Source of the DNA: Lepas anatifera
Taxonomy: Eukaryota > Arthropoda > Thecostraca > Lepadidae
DNA: 64,000 nt
Assembly (NCBI GenBank): GCA_034440635.1
Contig: JAOTON010001579.1
Location: 107,818 to 171,817, forward strand
Direction of reading: 5' to 3'
The notes under the pieces were generated by a model. That model was not told the DNA's origin, searched no databases, and saw only the letters and a program-made list of their open reading frames with translations. Shown here one piece after another: positions 32,655-45,034 of this stretch (its first letter is position 1; every line of letters begins with the position of its first letter). Made by a program: the position numbers and the translations under genes.

Positions 32655-33668
32655 CACGCGCCCCGCTGGGTCCCTTGCATGAAACGCCCCGCTGGGGGGG
32701 CGTTTTTCCCCCACCCCCTCCGTATCTCATTTCCCACTAAAGCTAAAGGAAAATTACGGACGTCGTTCGAAAGCTCTTGACAAGACAAAGAGATTTTATA
32801 AGGATAACTTTTTAAGTCAGATCAATATTCAGGTCAGCATAGGTCAAAGAAGGCTCCATGGGCTTACAACAGAGCGGTGTACGTTTCCCTCTCTAGATCT
32901 TCCCTAAGGAGAGCTAGAGCAAATCTTTATGCATCATTGGATTCCTCTCATCGCGGCGAATCGAATTATATATAATATGACCTTGCTAGGTCAAATAGTC
33001 GAAATGACCTGACCTCGACCTAGGTCAGGGTCACAGAGTGACCTGGTATGGTCATGTTGCATATCAATCGACTCCCCGCGACAATATAAGCACAATGCAA
33101 GCAAAATGGGAGCTTTATCTCAATTCAGTGAGAAGTTATTGGCAAAACAATCACTCTCTGCTCCCGTGACCTGATATGACCTTTGAGAGGTCAGATGCTC
33201 AAAAACTCAAGTTTATGGTCAAGATCGTGGTAAGAATAGACGGTTTGAGGATTTTCAGCTTTATCTATCCAGTATTTACTGAAAACGAGCCCATTCTATT
33301 TTTCACCATAGAAGTATAGTGGGGTGACCAAAAAATTGGCCCCACCTTAGGTCAACAATATCAAAATTTCGAGATAGCAGATTTTGTAGACCCTAATGAC
33401 CTTATCATATTGTGGAAATTTCAAACTGATCAGTTTCCTAATGTTCCCTGGGCGCTGCTTCAAACTCGTAATTTTAGGTTTTGAGGTCGGGTCACTTGAC
33501 CCAGAATAGCTCCTTGACCTGATATGACCTTAACTCCAAAATTTGGTGACATGTGTAAAATTAATCAGGAATAAGGTACTGTAAGTTTCGTTGTTCTGCG
33601 TCTCTTTGTTTTTGCGTTATCTGGGGAAAACCAGGAGGGGGCGAATTTCACCCCCAAGGGGGCGCGTG
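32655..33668 (-). mobile_element. TTAA-target MITE, family G, copy G2
   Basis: 1014 bp with intact TTAA at 32651-32654 and 33669-33672, inverted relative to 14902-15918. The ends are CACGCGCCCCGCTGGG and the inverse of CACGCGCCCCCTTGGGG. The interior contains repeated TGACCT/AGGTCA motifs, for example 33003-33050. Non-coding. Confidence 0.9.
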
Positions 33669-33672
33669 TTAA

Positions 33673-34440
33673 AGCGCGTTTGAAAGCCACCTGGCTCGAG
33701 ACATTGCGCACGTTAGACGGTATTGCGTTATATTTGGTTGTGCCAACATTTCCCAGTCTCCTTTTACCCGCGCAAGTTGTCGCACGCGCAGGTCGAAGTT
33801 AGTGGTCTTGTCTCGTGCCGTGGTGGTGTTCGGCAAACATAAACAGATTTCGCAGGTCACTCAGTTGTTCAATGACGAGTACATTTCGCACCAGACACAT
33901 ATGGTGATAATCAACAAGTTCTGACACATCAGGAAGTCCAAGTCAACGCACCTCATGGCTTATACGCTCAAATTTCCTTTTGCCAGTGATTACCCGTGCC
34001 GAAAAATGTATCAGTTTTTGGATTCTGTGAATTTGGGTTACGCCGGAAGTTCCGTAAATTGATATATGGTATCTAATTGATGCAGTGACTAAAGCGTTAA
34101 TGATTTGTTTTTTTTTGCACCGAACGGGGAAAGACATGTTTCGCGTGTATCAGACCAATCAACATTCCTGTACATTTCCTGACAATGTTGTCGATGTGAG
34201 TTTGGTAGGTCAAATGTCTGTCCATATACAGGCCTAGATTCTTTACAGCCCGGTCTTCAGTGACAGTAATGTTTGCGACTCTAATGCTGACTGGGGGCAA
34301 ATCCTTGAGCATACCTGGTGTTCCAAAAACAATTAGCTTAGTTTTTGACGCGTTTAATTTTAGACCGTTTTGTGCAATGCAATCGAACAGCAATGAATCG
34401 ACCTTACCTTGGCAGCAATGCATCCATATGTGATGCATTG
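33673..34440 (-). mobile_element. LINE ORF2 C-terminal fragment
   Basis: Minus frames 34097-34438 (QNGLKLNASKTKLIVFG, AVKNLGLYMDRHLTYQTHI, CTGMLIGL) and 33943-34137 (TASIRYHISIYGTSGVTQIH) match the RT thumb and downstream region of the 10.4-kb LINE (NGMKINASKTQFIVLG, VKNLGVVFDQCMTFTDHV, IRYYISVYGACSATQIH). A frameshift near 34110 separates them. 33673-33860 is a further open minus frame that may be the far C-terminus, less certain. Truncated at both ends and dead. Confidence 0.82.
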
Positions 34441-35363
34441 GAGCTTTAGATACTTTAACCTATTTGTGGCTCCGGCCCCCTTTTCGGGGGGGTATGGCCC
34501 CAGATTCGTAATCTAACCGGCCGATTTGAAATTAGTGCCATGATTCCTGCTGCTAAACTTTATTTTGAAAAGAATTTAATTTTTATTTTTGGGAGGTGAA
34601 TTATTTTTGTGTATTTTTAGATTTTCTACCCTTGTTCTGTTGTGTTTTCAAATAGTTCGATTTACAATATTGACCCATTTTCTATACTGTTGAATTAATT
34701 CTGGCGTTCCGGACCAGGACTATGAGGGGAAATATTACCTAAAGTTTTTGTTACGCGGATTAGAGCCGTCTTACTGCTGGATCTTTGAACATAAATAATG
34801 GAAAAAAGTGAAACTTCGGGGCGGATGCGTGGTAAACAGTGGGGTAAATACTCACATTGGTGGTTGTGGTATATTGTCCTCTGTTGAATTTAATTTTTAT
34901 TTTACCCCTGGCGCTCTGGGGGGGTGACATGGCGGTGGATCGTCGTGGGGGGTGGGGGTGATTGAACATTATATACACATATTGTCGCGCGTGATACTGG
35001 CTGGGATATAATTTTGAAATGTGTGTGACTGGCGCCTCTGGTATCTAATTGGTTTAATATTTTGATTTTTTCCCATTGTTTGCCTGGGCTGTAAGCGTTC
35101 TACTAACGTTTGTCTTGTAAATCCCTTTTGAACTGCTGTAACCGCCCTGATGAATACAATAGTGACATGTGTGACTATTCCAAAAATGATTATAAACCAT
35201 TAACTGTGGCGCGAGGCTCCTTTAAAAACCCATGCGTATACTTGGTTGTGGATGACCTCCCCAGCCGCTCCGCCCCTGGTTTATATTAAACCGCCTGTCG
35301 TTTTGGGGTTTTGCTGATTCAAACCTGGGGGTTAAAGACAGGTGTGACTGAAGAAGAGACTCT
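34441..35363. other. unassigned DNA
   Basis: AT-rich. G-runs at 34470-34490 and 34915-34970 suggest decayed GC-rich MITE ends (CCGGCC..., TGGCGGTGGATCG) without visible duplications. No gene. Confidence 0.3.
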
Positions 35364-35825
35364 GTGACATTAACATCGCACGACACCAAATATGAGACTT
35401 ATATTTCACTTCTTACGCACCTTAATCTACCGCGGCGTAACAAGACACTTGACATCCTCCTCGACTTTGACGTTAACACTGCTTACGTTCCACTAACGAC
35501 GAAATTCAACACCCGCGTCGCCGCCGATGCGGTACCAGATGCCACATTAGCACGTGTAAGAGGCATCACACAAATACAGAAAACAGGTGCAGCCAAGGAT
35601 GCAGCTGCTGCTTCAGGGCGAGTCATATTTCACCGCCACATTTCAGCGGGTTCTTGTTGGAACTGGCTCAAAACGGGACATTGTAGAGCCCAAAAATGCT
35701 ACATCGTGTGGCTAGATGCTTACATAATTGGCATTATACGCTTGACTTACTACTTTTGGCAAGACCTAAACATGCGGGAAATGTTCGCAAATGTTGTATC
35801 CAAACAAAGCACTACAAAGCTTTAG
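35364..35825 (+). other. 153-codon open frame, unrecognised
   Basis: Begins MTLTSHDTKYETYISLL. The middle has an Ala-rich KTGAAKDAAAASGR stretch followed by CWNWLKTGHCRAQKC, whose Cys spacing (C-x8-C-x4-C) vaguely recalls a CCCH zinc finger but lacks the final His. No signal peptide, no neighbouring exon and no repeat match. It could be a decayed exon or chance. Confidence 0.2.
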
Positions 35826-35991
35826 CCTGTGGTAAGGTTAAAAGGTCCTGCTTCTGGGTTTGCACCCAAGTGGGGACAGGACTTAGCGCGCCGTTACAGA
35901 TCAATAACCTTCCCTTTCGCCACAAACTTCTACATCAGTAGCGCGCAGTCCAACCCTCAAAATTATTCAGTCTAAGTCAGTGCTTGGCATC

Positions 35992-36151
35992 CAACGGCGG
36001 ATACAAAGAGGGGCTAAGGGACTCAGGCCCCCGAAATGTCAGAGCGTCTGCAGCAAATGGATATCCGGAGGCTGATCCGAGGCAATGACGAGGAGGATCG
36101 AGCGCCCTGCCCTTCCCCAGCCCCTGAAATGAAGATCTGGATCTGTCACTG
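35992..36151. mobile_element. hAT-like MITE remnant (family I)
   Basis: Ends CAACGGCGGATACAAAG and the inverse of CAGTGACAGATCCAG. The middle (AAATGTCAGAGC...GAGGCTGAT...GGCAATG) is shared with 41391-41549. The flanks TTGGCATC and CAGGCACC agree at 5 of 8 bases, possibly a worn duplication. Confidence 0.55.
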
Positions 36152-36869
36152 CAGGCACCGCCAGGGGAATCCAACTGGGACCAGAGAGGCTGATTGTGAA
36201 GAAATGGAGTGCTTTTCTGGATAAATTTCGCTAAGCGGGTGGGGCTGACGGAACGAAAAAGTGTAAACATCCTCATGAAACTAAACATGATTGAGGTAAA
36301 CTGCTGGTCTAAGGCGCACCTGCTCGGTACGTACTCCAGCTGTACTCGTGAGCAGGGTAGCTTAAGAGATGCATTCCAATGTTGAAAGGTATTTTTCTGG
36401 CTTTAAACGGTGCTCGCACATCCCTAAACCTATCTGGATGTGTGCTGATGTGTTTTTTGTTTTGGTTTTGTTTGTTTATCCTGGTTGGTGTTTGTTTTAA
36501 ACCCGTTGGTAATGTATTTTGGCTTTTGGGGTTGCTGGCTGCTGTTTGGCGCTCTGTTGGTGCGCCCGCTGCCCTGCGTGGTGGTTTTTTTTTGTAGTTT
36601 TGCTTTTTGGTTTGGACGCTGTGGGGTGTGTGGTTGTTTTCGTGTGTTTGTACAATTAGGCTGAGGACTGCAATTTAGCATGGGCTAAATTTACTCTCAG
36701 AAGATAACCTTCTCCTCTTCAAACATTTTGGTATTACCACATACCTTCTGTAAGGTCAACTATGGGTAAATCAATATGATTACATGATTTGTTCACTGTC
36801 CTGTCAAGAGAAGGCTTCGAAAAGTTGCAACAGGTGAGGGTATTGGGAAAATACTTTGGCTTGTGTACC
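36152..36869. repeat. unassigned, with T/G-rich low-complexity tract
   Basis: 36440-36640 is a TTTTGTTTGG-rich low-complexity region. Its 72- and 83-codon frames are composition artefacts. The remainder is not recognised. Confidence 0.4.
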
Positions 36870-37017
36870 CACTGGCGGCAGAACTGGGGGAGGGGGGGGG
36901 GCATGCCCTCCCTTAAATCATAAATTTTAACAATAAACCTTTGGAGTTGACTGGAAAGAAATGGGTCCAAAAGTCCATGGTCCATGGTGCTTAAATTAGG
37001 ACGTTCCGCCATCACTG
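36870..37017. mobile_element. small hAT-like MITE (family D)
   Basis: 148 bp with CACTGGCGGCAGAACTGGGGG at the left and TTCCGCCATCACTG at the right. Paralogue of 402-537. The flanks share GTACC (TGTGTACC / GCAGTACC), compatible with a worn 8-bp duplication. Confidence 0.6.
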
Positions 37018-38458
37018 GCAGTACCTACCTGAGGTCTGGGTCATTAATAAAAACACAGCAAAGGAAGTGTCATCTTCGTTATTCCAATGCCACCGCCCCC
37101 AGTTTTTTTCCAGCGCATGTTCTCACACAATGACCCTCAGTTAATCTTCCCCAGCGTACCAACCGCTGTCACTGCCCCCTCACATCCCGTCCAGTAATGA
37201 CATGCTTGGCCTTCCGGCCCTCGGCATCGTCACTGTCGTCATTGTCCGCCCTTTGTTCAAGCTAATCGCGCAGCTGAGCTTTAGTATCGACAGGCTGTAT
37301 GAGAACGGAGCGCTTGAAGTGCCGTCATCATCGTCATTACTGCTGTTCCACGCCGCCTCCAGCGCGAGCCCTTTCTGTCCGCGCCCACGACGCACGTTCG
37401 AATGGTGTGAGAACTGTCCAGATGACTCCTCCATCGTGCAACAAGGGCCTGAGATGGGCAATTTGGTTGGGTCTTCAGGAGTGTATCTAAGAGCCATTTC
37501 GGAGGCAAAGGGGGTGAATAATTTGGCTAAATCGTGAGAACAAAGAAATCGTTTTTTTCAATCCGCCAAACGTGAACGAATTTAGCCGCTTGAAGTACAT
37601 GGTGGGTCCACCAAGTGCAGGGACATGGTGGACTGCCCCCTGGATCCGCCCCTGGCCTTCAGTCGGTGCGGGCGGGGGTAATGCCTACCCATTCGCGGTC
37701 GGGACCGCTCCGGGGGGTTACAGGTGTCGGCTATTTACGGCCAGCAGCGCACTCAGCGCTATCCGCAAGAGCATTCCTGATGAGGTATGAAGCCGTCAAC
37801 TGCAGCTTCGTCACTTGCGGAAACTAACCCATGTTTGTCGCTCGTAGCAATTTTTCGGTACACGGTCCGCCCCACCATTCCCTCCCTTCTACATCCGCCA
37901 CTGTTGTGATATTCACCTGGGCTCATCAGTCCATCATTATCTGTCTGTTCGGATGGCTAAGGAGCGATTCCAACTTCTCGGGGTCTCCTGCCGCCTCCCT
38001 GTGGAAGATGTCACTTTTTTTGACAGTGTCAGCCAAGGAAAAAATGTAAAGGATAGTTCTGATTTGGGAAGAATCCCACGAGACGTTTTTTGTAGAAGCC
38101 CAGGGATAGACATGTTTCACCAAACACTGGGTGAATTCAAATATTCAGTGATGAGATATACATGTAAGAGGAAAGCCAAAAAGCGTTTGTTTTATAGGTA
38201 CAGCGGTGAGTTCACATAATTATATTTATCATATGATTATGACTATATGATTGAATAACTTATGAATCTGATAGGAATCTGTTTTAGCGCTATGACCACC
38301 ATGCTTATTTATTTCCTTACTTAGTTATTTAAAGTGTTGACTTCTGTTTGTACATAGGAGACACAGCACGTACATAATGTACCAAATAAATTCAATGAAA
38401 TGCTATTGTTGTCGTTGCTTGACTCCCACGGCGTGGTGGGATTGGGAGGGCAGGAGTG
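37018..38458. other. unassigned DNA with hAT-like ends
   Basis: CTGGATCCGCCCCTGG near 37640 and ACATCCGCCACTG near 37892 resemble right-hand hAT termini. Open frames at 37202-37537 and 37953-38219 have no domain. No gene supported. Confidence 0.3.
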
Positions 38459-39190
38459 ACGTATGTTCAGCGTAAGGCTACAAGCAGGTGTAAGGCCATT
38501 ATGTATGTTCGCTGGTTCGGGCGGCGTGGTTTGTTGTTGCGTGCTCGGGCGGTGTGTTTTGTTGTTGCGTGGCTCGGGTGTGGCCATTTGTTGTTGCGGT
38601 CGGGGCGTGGTGTTGTTGGTTATTATGTATATTCAGCGTAAGGCTATGGGCAGGCGTAAGGTTATTGTGTATGTTCAGCGTAAGGCTACGATCAGGTGTA
38701 AGGCTATTGTGTATGTTCAACGTAAGGCTACGAGCAGGCGTAAGGTCATTGTGTATGTTCAGCATAAGGCTACGATCAGGTGTAAGGCTATTGTGTATGT
38801 TCATCGTAAGGCTAGCAGCGTAAGGCTATTGTGTGTGTTCAGTGTAAGGTTACGGGCAGGCGTAAGGCCATTGTGTATGTTCAGCGTAAGGCTATGAGCA
38901 GGCGTAAGGTCATTATGTATGTTCAGTGTAAGGCTAAGATCATGTGTAAGGCTATTGTGTATGTTCAGCGTAAGGCTACGAACAGGCGTAAGGCTATTAT
39001 GTATGTTCAGCGTAAGGCTAAGAGCAGGCGTAAGGTCATTATGTATGTTCAGTGTAAGGCTAAGATCATGTGTAAGGCTATTGTGTATGTTCAGCGTAAG
39101 GCTATGAGCAGACGTAAGGCTATTATGTATGTTCAGCGTAAGGCTAAGAGCAGGCGTAAGGCTATTATGTATGTTCAGCGGTGCTCGTCC
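38459..39190. repeat. 42-bp minisatellite, frame-preserving
   Basis: The unit TATGTTCAGCGTAAGGCTAC continues GAGCAGGCGTAAGGTCATTATG. One unit lies at 38459, then a 110-bp GTTGTTGCG/CGGGCG-rich spacer, then a run of about 13 units from 38625. 42 bp equals 14 codons, so frames stay open: plus strand YVQRKAxSRRKAIM or MFSVRLRAGVRPLC, minus strand NIHNxLTPARSL. Two of the plus-strand frames and one minus frame are open for over 100 codons. This follows from the period and is not evidence of translation. Confidence 0.9.
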
Positions 39191-39595
39191 AGCCCTAAGA
39201 GTCCGAAAAAGTACCCTTAAACGCTAGAAAGTAAATATGAATGCTTCCAGGCCTGAGAGAAGGCTACAGCACTCTTTATATCACGCTATAACCTTTTATT
39301 ATGGTGATTATCAACACTGTTACAAATTTGGGCAACCCCAATCATTTTGGAAGAAAATCCACGCCCCTGACCTTGTTTTTCACGCTTAATCTCTCAAAAC
39401 AGAAATGTCGCCTCTTGCCTTACTACCCTGGGCCAACCCAAGCATCGCATGTATTAACAAACATGCCTGCTTGCGACAATCCGCGTCCTGTAACGTTACC
39501 GAGGCGATGCGATTCGTTAACATTCTTATCGCGTGTCATGCGCTGCAAAATGCAAAGGGATTCCTTCATATTTTTTTCTCAGGGGGGATGGGGGG
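39191..39595. other. no recognisable feature
   Basis: Two overlapping open frames without domains; otherwise unique-looking. Confidence 0.3.
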
Positions 39596-39760
39596 CTCAT
39601 CGACGCACCAAATGCCAGGGTCATATGGCGTCACCAACCCTTTCCCTGATGGAAGGGTTTCTCGGAAGCCAGATTGCTACTTGTTCAGGAAGCCACCGGG
39701 CCTTGAACCCAGGTCGGCCGTGTGGAAACCGATCGTGCCAATGGCTACACCATCGCCCCC
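39596..39760 (-). mobile_element. tRNA-derived SINE, same family as 4.47 kb
   Basis: On the minus strand the head GGGGGCGATGGTGTAGCC carries an A-box region and then GGGTTCAAGGC as B-box. The GAGAAACCCTTCCATCAGGG segment and the central domain GTTGGTGACGCCATATGACC, then CTGGCATTTGGTGCGTCG, follow. About 165 bp. No clear TSD, so older than the 4.47-kb copy. Confidence 0.8.
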
Positions 39761-39838
39761 TCATACCCCATTATTGAAGTATGGACCCTTCCTTTAAAGC
39801 TATGTCTCCCTTCAGCTTACTGGTATGACTTCAGCAAA

Positions 39839-39915
39839 CTTCACGTGCATTACGACGGAGCTTGAGAATCAACAATATGTGTGGAAGTGTTCGTAACAAA
39901 TACAAATACAAAAAG
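39839..39915. repeat. dispersed repeat shared with 13.2 kb, AAATAC tail
   Basis: The ACTTCACGTGCATTACGACGG...TATGTGTGGAAGTGTTCGTA segment is followed by AAATACAAATACAAA. The homologous segment at 13.2 kb is next to the LINE's AAATAC tail. Confidence 0.5.
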
Positions 39916-40932
39916 ACGGCGCACAGATGTACTGGTTCGGAGTATTTTGGAGACTAGTGGTTATTCGCACATATTTCCCGTTTTCTGCTGCTGTTTGACC
40001 ACCCCTAAGGGGTTAGTATATTTGCCCCCCCTCCCGATTTTACCCCGAAGAGTGTATTCATTGCATGTTACAATCTCAGCCATAAAGGATACCATTTACG
40101 AGATGCGTCCAATTTAGTTTGGAACATATTTTTGCCATTTCATTCCGTTCCCCCTGCGGATCTCTGAAACTTATATCAGTTATAGCCCGTAAAACACCCT
40201 CATTTTTTTGCAATTAAAACCCTGCTGAGAAAGTTGAGCCTGGTTTATGGGAGGGTGAAAGGCTATGGTCAAAGGGCTATCCGTGCTTTAGGGAAGAGGT
40301 CAGAAAAATTATTGATTTTCTCCAGCATGGACCAACTTTAACCCCGAGATGTGTTTTGCTCTGGTGACTCCAAAGAGTATATCAGTTGGCGATAATTTTT
40401 CGTTTCTTTCGTGAGTAATTAGAGCCTATTAGATGTTCGATAAGGCACGAATATTTAGATATCAAGGCGAAGGGTAGCACGTCATCAAACCGTTAGTGTC
40501 GGATATGATGTAAAGCCACTACTCCGGCAAAGCTTGTGGTCATCCTTCTATTCTCTTCAGAGTCCCATTGTCCTACCAAATATCTGCGGTATCAACCCAT
40601 TGTCCTGTCAACTCCTTCATAATTTGTAATAAACACGACATACTTAAACACGCCACCTCCTTCATGACTGTACCCATATCGCCGTCGGGTGGCACGCACT
40701 ACATTTCTTCCACCGCCCCCATCTATTACCTCATGATATCAAGCCATCATCATCAGCTGGTCATGCCACAGCGGGAACTCTCCTGTGACGGAATTTACAC
40801 TGCCCACTGAAGCAGCGGGGGCTCACCAGTGACGTCATCAAGCTGGCAGACCAATCAGCGGCCGGCGCCACCCTGAAGGCCTAGTTACCGCGCTGACGAC
40901 GCGCCGCGGGAGGTATATTTTGCCGTAGATAA
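39916..40932. other. no recognisable feature
   Basis: Mixed sequence, short frames only. Nothing matches the repeats seen elsewhere in the window. Confidence 0.3.
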
Positions 40933-40936
40933 TTAA

Positions 40937-41382
40937 AGGGAATGTGGCACCTTCATAACGTGGTTTTAACTGAGATAGTCAAGTTTTAAAGCAAGTCGGA
41001 GAACCCGGTACTCAATGTATAATTTGTCTTGGAACTCGAGATTTCCGTAGAAAAAAGCTAAAACCTACCTGAAATACACCCCTCATGTACCCTTAGCAGC
41101 AGGCCACAGTTGTCATGGCTGTTGGTATGACTACATATGCTGACGTCACGGGTATCAGCCAATCGAAGCCCTTGACGCGTATTGAATACGGCAGTGGTTG
41201 CCAGATCATGACATCATTCACAGGCAGATATTTCTTTCTTTCCCTAGAGAAGCATTTAAAAAATCAAAATATTGAGCTTATTGTACATTTTTCAGAGAAA
41301 TGATGGATGCTTCCATGATTTTCGGCTAAAAGTACTTCTAATTACACTCAATTCCAGGATTCGACCAAGGTGCCACATCCCC
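40937..41382 (+). mobile_element. TTAA-target MITE, family E
   Basis: 446 bp, TTAA at 40933-40936 and 41383-41386, ends TTAAAGGGAATGTGGCACC and the inverse of TTAAGGGGATGTGGCACC. Collinear with 3965-4413 and 41736-42180. Confidence 0.9.
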
Positions 41383-41390
41383 TTAAAGGG

Positions 41391-41549
41391 CTGTGATGGA
41401 TACAAGGGAAAGCCTCCTATAGGAGTCTCAAGCCCCGCCTCCAAAATGTCAGAGCTCCAGTACATGCATAGCCCCGAGGCTGATTCGTGGCAATGGCGGG
41501 GGCGGCTCAAGCCCCCTAGCTCCCCCTCCAAATGAAGTCTCCGCCACTG
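41391..41549. mobile_element. hAT-like MITE remnant (family I)
   Basis: Left TGTGATGGATACAAGGG, right GTCTCCGCCACTG; the central part is shared with 35992-36151. It sits 4 bp from the family-E duplication. No clear TSD. Confidence 0.55.
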
Positions 41550-41735
41550 ATTTAGGGGCCCCGTACAAAAATGGAGTAGACCTGGACAAGTAGACAGGAG
41601 GGAGGGGAAGAAGAGAAAGGGGTCAGGAGTAACGCCACCACTTCGATAGATAGTGAAAGAACAGGACACTTGTGAAGCGGAATGGATGTGCTGGAGAACT
41701 CATCGTGCTACATGGACATCCCATTGACATATTAA

Positions 41736-42180
41736 AGGGAAAGTGGCACCTTTATAACGTGATTGTAACTGAGATGGCCAAGTTAAACATGCCGGAAAAC
41801 CCGGTACTCCATATGTCATTTGTCTTGAAACTCAAAATTTCCGCAGAGAAAAGCTAAAACCTACCTGAAATGTACCCCTCATGTACCTCAAGCAGCAGGC
41901 AACAGTTGTCAGGCTGTTGGATTGACGACAAATGCTGACGTCACGGTGAGTATCAGCCAATCGAAGCCTTTGAAGCCTATGGAATATGGTGGTGGTTGCC
42001 AGATTATGACATCATCCACAGGCGGATAATTATTTTTTTCCTAGAGGCGCATTTTAAAAATCAAAATATTGAGCTCATTGTACATTTTTCAGAGAAATCA
42101 TGGACGATTCCATGATTTTCGGCTCAAAGTACCCCTAATTACACTAAATTCCAGGATTCGACCAGGGTGCCACACTCCCT
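41736..42180 (+). mobile_element. TTAA-target MITE, family E
   Basis: 445 bp, TTAA at 41732-41735 and 42181-42184. Same orientation as the copy 350 bp upstream and nearly identical in layout. The two form a close direct repeat that could recombine. Confidence 0.9.
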
Positions 42181-42184
42181 TTAA

Positions 42185-44937
42185 GACTTCTTCTCTGGCC
42201 TTTCCAGAGTTCCCGATCTGGAGAGCAGTGCAGGTGGGCAGCGCGTGCACGAGCATCAGCGGATTCAGGCTCTCCGACCGGGGGAGGTACATGGTCTGGG
42301 GGTGCCATCCGAGCCAGGGGTTGCCACTTTTGGGGATGAAAAGCTTATCAGGTGGGCGCCAAATGCTATCGCAGAGGCGCCGATGATCGCATCTTGGGGA
42401 GGAGGAGACTGGTAGGCGACATTTCAGGGAGTATCATCGAGCTTTCATGGGAGCGCCGTGACTATTTCAGGGGGTGACGGGGGAAGATCGAGGGGGTGCG
42501 CCCTCATCGTCCCTCTGGATCCACCTAGGCGCACCGGTTAGGTTTTTATGTTTGCTGCGGGGACAACTCGACCTACTGAAATGAGGGGAAGGGGTGGGAG
42601 TTGAGAGCGAGGTTTCAGAGGGACGTCAGGGGCATTTCAGGCGGGTGTCAATGCTGGGTCGGAGTCGGAACACTAGCGGAGCCAAGGGGAAGTGCTAAAG
42701 GGACTGTAGCCCCATCAAAGCCTGAAATAGGATATTTTGGCACCCATCCCACAAAGGACCAGCTTTAAAGCCGTTTTTCTTTACAAATACTGTTTTCGAG
42801 ATTTTTTCTCGGTTAGCCCCCCCCTTCCTCCAAAAAAACGTTGGGTTTGTCCACTCAAAGAGCTGCCGAAGAGTCCCAGTCTCCATCCCCTACACCCTGC
42901 ATCAATGAATTTTGTAAAACCCTCTACATGTCGTGCTGGAATGGCATGCTACCATCGAAGTGCATTTTCGGGAAACACAGAACTCAAAGTTGTCTAATTA
43001 ACTGAAATGTTTTTGTTATCATACTGGGTCATCACCAGAGGAAGGAACTCAATACCAGGTCGGGCATGGGGCACAAACGGCAGCCGCAGGCCAGCCACAT
43101 GTCAGCTAATAATTGTATGCATTCCAACACAGACGACCGCTAGCATTGCACACAAATGAACTCTTGCAAAATTTAAGACAAGACAACGTGGCTTTTATTA
43201 AGCACTTGGTGGAAACCGAACATTTTAGGCTAGTGAAATTCTTTTTTGGCGACCGCAATTTTGCTCACATAGCTGACATTGTAGCTGTTCCAGATCATGT
43301 TTTATGTGACAAATTTTATGTAAGGAGTGCTAAAAGACTGGATTTTTTGTTATTATTTGATCAACTTCTTAGTTAGTTAACGAAAATGACAGAGACGGAA
43401 CAAACGGATGTCTAAAAAGGTGCTGTATATGCACACAACGCCGTCGAGTAAACCCGTCATTCGCCTGCTTTCGGACCACGGGCCTTTTCAACACTCTGCC
43501 GGCGGGTGAAAACAACTCGTTCACGTCGTGTAACTAACTCGCAGCCACATAGTTTCTTGATCCACGCACCGCGAGTCGCCCTTTTGCGTATCCGCACCTA
43601 TCGTGTAATGCCGGCGAGTAAATCCGTCGTGCGTGTGCCTCTGGCCCACATGCCTTTTTCTACTTGAGCGTGTCATAAACTATTTTGTAGCGTTTACCTA
43701 ACTCACATCCCTGGAGTTTCAGGGAGTCGTCATGCTAAAAGCGGAGAGGGCGGACTGGGGGGACGGGCTTCTGCGGCTGGAAAACCAGGGAGGACCCAAC
43801 CCCCAAAAAATGTGGGATTCAATTTAGGTGTTCAACATCTTATCAGCATTGGCTTTGCGGACTCACCTAACTGTTTCCAATTCTAACGGAGAAGGTATAT
43901 CGACGGTATTTTCAAAAGAAAAAAATGTCTTCGAGCTTCGCCCCCTCCAGTCATCCCCAGTCCGGGACCCGCCCCCTCCCCGGAAAAAATTGCCAGTGGC
44001 GCCCCTGCTGGTGGTAATCTTTCACGTGATATAGTTATATCTGATCAAAAACGTCACATTAACGGCGGCTGAATTATCCACTTACCTATCGTCCCATGTG
44101 AAAACTGCCGTTTTCCAGGTTAGTACTGAAACTCACGCACTCCTATAAGTTATATCCTGAAGTGTTGTAGTAATGGGCCCATACAGTTCGCCAAATAAGA
44201 GGGCTAGAAACCCTTCTGCTCTCTCATTTCCAATCTTACGCCGCAACGAAACGTTACAACACTCCACACGTCAACGTCGCATAGTCAACTGTTGCTAGAA
44301 TCAAAGATGACTGACGCAAGGGACGCGCCTCCGTTTGCCAAGGGTACTGTACTCGGGGTTTGCGGATTCCCGACCCGAGCACCGCGAGTTCGGAAAGACA
44401 CGTGAGACTAGGTTCGGAGCGCAGGGTAGCGAGAGCGATGCTCCCGACTCTCGCTAGTGAATGACTCGTGCGATGCGTATATATCATGCACTCACAATCG
44501 TCGAATAAGTTACCCTGTCATTGAGGATTTAGCCGCAGTAAGACCTGGTAATCGCGGACATTCGAAACTATGGGCGGGTAACTTAACGAGTAGATATTTA
44601 CTTGATTGCAAATACTCGCCGTGAGTGTACTATTTTTGCGAAAAAATACGCGTAAAGCGCATATATCCACTCGTGCAGGGTAAAAATGTTTTGTGTCAGT
44701 GCTCTCTTATTCACATTCTCAACCATCAACATTCACACCAAACAATACGCAGTGCTTCCATTATATGGCAACACATTACAGGCTACGACTCTAGATGCTA
44801 AGAAATGAGAGAAAAAAATAATAGATGAGTGTCTTATTTTATATTTGTTTTCCGAAATAAGTGCAGCGATAAATAGCAAGTGTGTTATTTGATTAAACAT
44901 TTGAATGCACCTCGACTAGTGTTATAGTAAAAATATA

Positions 44938-44940
<3 letters not shown>
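42185..44940. other. unassigned DNA with a diverged ~180-bp direct repeat
   Basis: No gene supported. 43430-43610 and 43612-43790 are diverged direct repeats (CGTCGAGTAAACCCGTCATTCG and GGCGAGTAAATCCGTCGTGCG start each unit). An 87-codon plus frame at 43113-43376 (HRRPLALHTNELLQNLRQDN...) has no domain I recognise. GC-rich MITE-like motifs occur at 42520 and 43960. Confidence 0.35.
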
Positions 44941-44983
<43 letters not shown>

Positions 44984-45006
44984 TATATATATATATATAT
45001 ATATAT
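44941..45006. repeat. (TA)n microsatellite
   Basis: 44941-44980 is pure AT repeat, then TAG, then another AT tract to 45006. First of five such tracts. Confidence 0.97.
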
Positions 45007-45034
45007 TAGTATATTTCGGCAGAATATTTTCCTA

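Noticed and set aside
38459..39190. CRISPR array
   Set aside because: Units are contiguous degenerate 42-mers without unique spacers, in animal DNA and without cas genes.
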